The notes beneath the pieces were generated by a model. The model was not told the origin of the DNA, ran no database searches, and saw nothing but the letters and a program-made list of their open reading frames with translations. A stretch of 64,000 nt of DNA from JAPPHA01 sp965221575 (lineage in GTDB: Bacteria > Pseudomonadota > Alphaproteobacteria > Rhodobacterales > Rhodobacteraceae), in contig CBDCSM010000014.1 in NCBI GenBank assembly GCA_965221575.1, positions 620,001-684,000 on the forward strand, given 5' to 3'. The stretch's first letter is position 1. Every line of letters starts with the position of its first letter. Both the position numbers and the translations under genes were made by a program. Of the stretch, positions 60,384-64,000 are shown piece after piece.

Positions 60384-61601
60384 GTGGCTCATGCAGACCA
60401 CGCAGCGCCGGCCAAACGGCCGGCGCTGGAAGTGGCCGACATCCTGCGCGCACGCGCCGATGACTATGGCGCGGCGCATCCGCTGTTGCCTCAACAGCAC
60501 CGGGTCGTGAACGACCTGATACACTGTCGCACCGCCGCGCTCGGCGGCTTCAAGACCCAATGCGACGAATGCGGCGCGGTGACGATCCAGTATGCCTCGT
60601 GCCGGAACCGGCACTGCCCCAAGTGCCAGTCGCTCGCACAGACCCAGTGGGTCGAGAAGCAATGCGCCAACCTGCTCGACATCGGCTACTGGCACGTGGT
60701 GTTCACGCTGCCGCACGAACTCAATCCTCTCGCCCAGGCGAACCCCGCCACCATCTACAAGCTGCTCTTCAAGGCCGCGTCCCGCACCCTGCTCGAATTC
60801 GGCCACAATCCCCGCTGGCTCGGCGGTGAACTCGGCATCACCATGGTGCTGCACACTTGGGGACAGAACCTCGGACAGCACATCCATGTCCACTGCATCG
60901 TCACCGATGGCGGCCTGAGCCCGGACAAGGATCGCTGGCTCTCCCCGACCCGGAAAGGCTTCCTGTTCCCCACCAGGGCGCTGTCGAAGGTCTTCCGTGG
61001 AAAGTATCTCGACTTTCTCGCCACGGCGCGTCGCAATGGCGAGCTCCGCTCCAATCCCGACAGTGACGACGATCACGCCTTCGCGCATCTGACAGCCGCG
61101 CTGAGGTCCAGGGATTGGGTCGTCTATACCAAAGCCCCGTTCGCGGACACCGGCCAAGTGCTGGGCTACCTCGGGCGCTACACGCACAAGACGGCGATCT
61201 CCAATCACCGTCTCGTCGATTTCGACGGCGAGAACGTCCGCTTCCGCTGGCGCGACTACGCGAACGGCAACAAGGTCAAGGTCATGCGGCTCGATGCCGA
61301 CGAATTCATCCGCCGGTTTCTCCTGCATGTGCTGCCGCACGGCTTCACCCGGCTGCGCCACTACGGGTTGCTCGCCAATCGCTTCCGCGCCAGCAAGATT
61401 GCCCGCTGCCGGGAGCTGCTCGGTCAGCCGGAGCCCGAACCGTTCGTACCGGAAAGCACGCAGGCGATGATGCTGCGCCTGACCGGGAAGGACATCACCG
61501 TCTGCGAACACTGCGGGCACGGCCCGCTGCGGCAGGTCCCCATTTCCAAGGCGCCACCCGAGACCGTGTGGCAAGTGCCATGGCCAAGGCCTCCCCCATG
61601 A
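60384..61601 (+). CDS. IS91 family HUH transposase, copy 2
   Basis: 405 aa, identical to the protein at 616-1833, with zinc-binding CRNRHCPKC, HUH motif HIHVHC and tyrosine region YLGRYTHK. It uses a GTG start 3 bp after the recombinase stop. The one nucleotide difference I found between copies (ACC against ACA, Thr) is silent. Upstream recombinase and downstream hairpin are both intact, so this element should be autonomous. Confidence 0.93.
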   Translation: MAHADHAAPAKRPALEVADILRARADDYGAAHPLLPQQHRVVNDLIHCRTAALGGFKTQCDECGAVTIQYASCRNRHCPKCQSLAQTQWVEKQCANLLDIGYWHVVFTLPHELNPLAQANPATIYKLLFKAASRTLLEFGHNPRWLGGELGITMVLHTWGQNLGQHIHVHCIVTDGGLSPDKDRWLSPTRKGFLFPTRALSKVFRGKYLDFLATARRNGELRSNPDSDDDHAFAHLTAALRSRDWVVYTKAPFADTGQVLGYLGRYTHKTAISNHRLVDFDGENVRFRWRDYANGNKVKVMRLDADEFIRRFLLHVLPHGFTRLRHYGLLANRFRASKIARCRELLGQPEPEPFVPESTQAMMLRLTGKDITVCEHCGHGPLRQVPISKAPPETVWQVPWPRPPP

Positions 61602-61868
61602 TGATGCAGTCTCACAAGGTGATCCGGACCCGGTCCCGTTTCGATGCTCGGCCAGGGCAGGCTCCGGCTGCGCGCATCGTTCTCGCAGCGGCGAATGATG
61701 CCGTCCCAGGTCGCGGTATCGCGGAGATTCTCGGCCCGGATCCGGCCATGACCATCGCAGCAGCATCGACGCCGGGAGCAAAGCCCATCAGATTGGCGCG
61801 ATAGAGTTCGCCTCGGCGAATAGAATTCCCATAGATCCTCACCGTCAGCGAGCGCGGCTCAGCTCAAT

Positions 61869-61905
61869 GCTTTTATCGACCGTGCTACGCACGATCCATA
61901 AAAGC
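61869..61905. repeat. Terminal hairpin of IS91-type element, copy 2
   Basis: The same hairpin as 312-348 in the other orientation (GCTTTTAT to ATAAAAGC), 7 bp from the element end. Confidence 0.7.
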
Positions 61906-61994
61906 CTATTCAACATGCCGAGTTTCCAACTATGCCGAGTATCGTCCTCAACCCGTTGATTCCGTTCACTTCCTCTCCTGGTTTTTCGGCATAG

Positions 61995-62990
61995 TCACAG
62001 GCTCTCAAGGAAGGCCATGATTTGTTCCTCGGGCTGGTATCGCCCGGGAGGCACATCAACCGGCCTTGTGCGTTCCATCGCGTCCTCCTTTATCTTCGGA
62101 TCCGCATGCAGGTATTTCATCGTCGACTCGACCGACTGGTGGCCGAGCCAGAGCGCGATGATGGTGATCGGCACGCGCTCCCGCAGCAGATCCATTGCCG
62201 CTGAATGTCTCAAGCAGTGCGGGCTGATGCGCTTTTTCCGGAGTGACGGGCATGACTGCGCTGCCTGGCTGACATGCTTTGCGACGATCCACGCGACGGC
62301 GTCGCGGCTGAGCCGACGGTTCCGGTTGCTTGGAAACAGCGGCTGGCCGTCATCGCCCCGCCACTCCCTAAGCCACTCCCGAAGCGCTTCGGCGGAATCC
62401 TCCCTGAGCGGCGTGGATCGTTGCCTGCGTCCCTTGCCGCTGACGCGGACATGGGCGCCCGTTCCGAGCTCGACGTCGCCGCAGTCGAGCGCGGTCAGTT
62501 CGGACACCCTGATCCCTGCCTGCACCATCAGCAGGAGCAGTGCCCGGTCCCGCCGTCCCTGCCGGGAGCCGGTGTCCGGTGCGGCGATGAGGGCCTTGAT
62601 TTCCTTCTCGTCGAGATATTCGATCATTCGCTGCTTGAAACGCTTGGAGGGCATCGCGAGCACCTGCCGGCAATGGTCGAGCAGCGCCGGCTCGCAGCGC
62701 GACACATGGCTGAAGAACGACCGGATCGCCGTCAGCCTGGCATTGCGGGTGCGGGCGCTGTTGCGCCGGTCACATTCGAGATGGTCGAGGAAGCGTCCGA
62801 CGAGCCCGGCATCGACATCCTCGACCAGCAGGTCGGTTGGACGCTTTCCGGTATCCTTTTCCGCGAAGTTCAGAAGCAGCCGGAAAGCGTCGCGGAAGCT
62901 GGCCACGGTGTTCGGGCTTGCGCCGAGCTGGTTGATCAGCCTGTCGGTGAAGAAGGCCTGGAGGAGCGGGGAAAGGGTATGCCCGGTCAT
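61995..62990 (-). CDS. RIT3 tyrosine recombinase C
   Basis: 331 aa. Motifs are QAGIRVSELTALDCG (first Arg), GKGRRQRSTPL (Lys hairpin), HCLRHSAAMDLL (His, second Arg), LWLGHQSVESTMKYL (His, Tyr), and the tail PPGRYQPEEQIMAFLESL shared with other RitC proteins. The ATG at 62990 overlaps the RitB stop (ATGA). A longer in-frame extension would run inside ritB and is rejected. Intact. Confidence 0.9.
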   Translation of the reverse strand: MTGHTLSPLLQAFFTDRLINQLGASPNTVASFRDAFRLLLNFAEKDTGKRPTDLLVEDVDAGLVGRFLDHLECDRRNSARTRNARLTAIRSFFSHVSRCEPALLDHCRQVLAMPSKRFKQRMIEYLDEKEIKALIAAPDTGSRQGRRDRALLLLMVQAGIRVSELTALDCGDVELGTGAHVRVSGKGRRQRSTPLREDSAEALREWLREWRGDDGQPLFPSNRNRRLSRDAVAWIVAKHVSQAAQSCPSLRKKRISPHCLRHSAAMDLLRERVPITIIALWLGHQSVESTMKYLHADPKIKEDAMERTRPVDVPPGRYQPEEQIMAFLESL

Positions 62991-63940
62991 GTCCGTTCTC
63001 CCCCTCTGATCGACGAGTCGGCCCGGTTGCGGGCCAGTTCCAGAAGTTCGGGCACGGCCTCGATGTACCACCATGTACAGTTGGGGCCTGCATGGCCGAG
63101 GAAGGCACTGAGCTTGTACATCTCGGCGTCGACGTCGTGACCCTGCCGGAACCAGTCGATGATTGTCCTGGTGGCGACGGTGTGCCTCAGGTCCTGAAGG
63201 CGTGGGCCGCGTCCCTTGCTCCCGTCAGCCTGCGGCTCACGCAGGCCGATGCGCTGGCCGACATGGGCGAAGCTGCGTTGAACGGTTTCCGCCCACAGGC
63301 GGTTCCCGAGAGGCCCGCAGAAGAACGCTTCCGTCGGGCGGTTCAAGATGCGGTCGCGTGTGTCGCGGTGCCTTTGGATTTGGAGGCGTTCGGCTGTGCA
63401 ATCCGTGATCGGGATGACGCGGTCCCGGCCATTCTTCGCGTGCCTGACCCGAACATTGGCGCCGTCGGTGTCCACGTCCGCATCGTGCAGCGCGAGCGCC
63501 TCGCCGATGCGCATGCCGGTGACGGCGATCAACCCGAACATCGTGGAACAGGTCGAGGCGCGCAGCCCCGTGCGGCACTCCAGGCGCGCCGCCTCGGTAA
63601 CGATCCGGCGGATCTCCAGATCGGAATAGATGTAGGGCTTCGGCCGAGACCCCTGTCGGGATATCAATCCCTTGGGTGGCACTTCCGTTCGCGGGTCGAT
63701 CCCCTGCAGCCAGGCGGCGAAGACGCGAACCGCCGACAGCCGACCTGCCCATGCTGTCTGGCTGGCGTTGCCGAACCGCTCCTTCCAGCGCAGGAACAGC
63801 CCGGTCGTGATCCATTCCGCGCCTTCGCTGTCGGCGAAGGTGACGAACGGGCGAACCTGTTTGGCCTGGGACGTCCAGTTGCCACCATAGCGGCGGCGTT
63901 CAGTGACGTACTGGTCCAGCCTGTCGGAAAGGGAGGTCAT
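62987..63940 (-). CDS. RIT3 tyrosine recombinase B
   Basis: 317 aa. Motifs are VTGMRIGEALALHD (first Arg), AKNGRDRVIPI (Lys hairpin), QDLRHTVATRTI (His replaced by Gln-Asp-Leu-Arg, second Arg present), and AFLGHAGPNCTWWYIE (His, Tyr). The RitB-type segment DWFRQGHDVDAEMYKL stands before the last box. The ATG 63940 overlaps the RitA stop. In the HxxR box RIT2 RitB reads HDMRH and this one LQDLRH, so the first His appears replaced by Gln; activity may be altered. Confidence 0.85.
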   Translation of the reverse strand: MTSLSDRLDQYVTERRRYGGNWTSQAKQVRPFVTFADSEGAEWITTGLFLRWKERFGNASQTAWAGRLSAVRVFAAWLQGIDPRTEVPPKGLISRQGSRPKPYIYSDLEIRRIVTEAARLECRTGLRASTCSTMFGLIAVTGMRIGEALALHDADVDTDGANVRVRHAKNGRDRVIPITDCTAERLQIQRHRDTRDRILNRPTEAFFCGPLGNRLWAETVQRSFAHVGQRIGLREPQADGSKGRGPRLQDLRHTVATRTIIDWFRQGHDVDAEMYKLSAFLGHAGPNCTWWYIEAVPELLELARNRADSSIRGGERT

Positions 63941-64000
63941 CGGAACTCTCCCTGAACCGGCCACGGCCGGGCCAGCGGCCGCAGGGCCTCGATGCCGTGG
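63937..64000 (-). CDS. RIT3 tyrosine recombinase A, last codons (cut by window edge)
   Basis: The final 20 codons end in LRPLARPWPVQGEFR-stop, similar to the end of RitA of RIT2 (LRSLALPWPGGVQ). The stop overlaps the RitB ATG (ATGA), as in the other trios. The rest is outside the window. Confidence 0.7.
   Translation of the reverse strand, partial: HGIEALRPLARPWPVQGEFR

Larger units (their letters stand above)
59320..61912 (+). mobile_element. IS91-type element with tyrosine recombinase, copy 2 (2593 bp)
   Basis: Same length and gene content as copy 1 (305-2897), in opposite orientation. Left end TTGAACTGAGCCGCG starts right after the palindrome arm TTTCCA. The right end CCTATTCA is followed by the core ACATGCCGAG of the right RIT. 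Near-perfect identity with copy 1 suggests recent movement or gene conversion. Confidence 0.9.
61913..64000 (-). mobile_element. Right RIT element (RIT3), continues beyond window
   Basis: The outer core ACATGCCGAG (61913) and inner core CTATGCCGAG (about 61930), with an inverted partner TCGGCATAG near 61988, form the ritC-side end. RitC, RitB and the end of RitA follow on the minus strand with ATGA overlaps. Core sequences differ from RIT1 and RIT2, so this is a third RIT type. Only one end is in the window. Confidence 0.85.

Noticed and set aside
1..64000. CRISPR array
   Set aside because: I saw no regularly spaced direct repeats of 24-40 bp and no cas-like gene. The repeats found are terminal inverted repeats and palindromes.

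Overview
The window looks like an accessory region, on a plasmid, genomic island or heavily rearranged chromosomal segment, of a GC-rich alphaproteobacterium. That assignment rests only on gene style and on the kinds of mobile elements present; there is no rRNA, complete tRNA or housekeeping gene to place it further. At least ten transposable elements of seven families lie in it, many inside one another.

Left (1-17.2 kb). The end of a RIT element (Recombinase In Trio: three tyrosine recombinases) enters from the left edge. A 2593-bp IS91-type element with its own tyrosine recombinase (305-2897) sits in its terminus, followed by a second, different IS91-type element (to 4627), a small zinc-ribbon gene and a stand-alone tyrosine recombinase. 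Then comes a four-level nest: a mazF/pemK toxin gene is split by a DDE insertion sequence (6486-15460), which is split by RIT1 (7645-15091), whose third recombinase is split by RIT2 (11058-14500). An IS4-type element with a 9-bp duplication sits at the toxin start codon.

Middle (17.2-39.5 kb). A MITE-like repeat interrupted by an ISKra4-type element leads to remnants of a Toprim protein, an IS4 transposase and a LacI-type regulator. Then comes a minus-strand catabolic locus: FGGY kinase, nucleoside hydrolase, GH32 beta-fructosidase and a complete oligopeptide-type ABC importer. It is broken by an IS66 element which is itself broken by an unusual five-gene transposon: zinc/HTH protein, DDE integrase, ExeA-like ATPase, RepA-like ATPase and Toprim primase. 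A shared LacI-like palindrome precedes both halves of the catabolic locus, which suggests they were once co-regulated.

Right (39.5-64 kb). This part holds an ISKra4 element, a serine resolvase, a Tn3-family transposon with a FimB-like recombinase and a 471-aa unknown, and a mercury remnant (merF plus a GDCCVxC protein). A second MITE-like repeat is split by a 5.6-kb IS66/ISBst12-type transposon that carries a large serine recombinase cassette. A periplasmic Cache protein and several gene fragments follow. The second copy of the 2593-bp IS91-type element (59320-61912) lies in the terminus of a fourth RIT element, which runs off the right edge.

The most striking signal is at the RIT boundaries. 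Each of the four RIT elements is marked by a 32-34 bp palindrome made of 6-bp outer arms copied from the target and about 10-bp inner arms that resemble the element's terminal core. Both copies of the 2593-bp IS91/recombinase element are inserted at the same position relative to such a palindrome, in RIT elements with different core sequences. This suggests that the IS91/recombinase element recognises RIT core sites or their cruciform.
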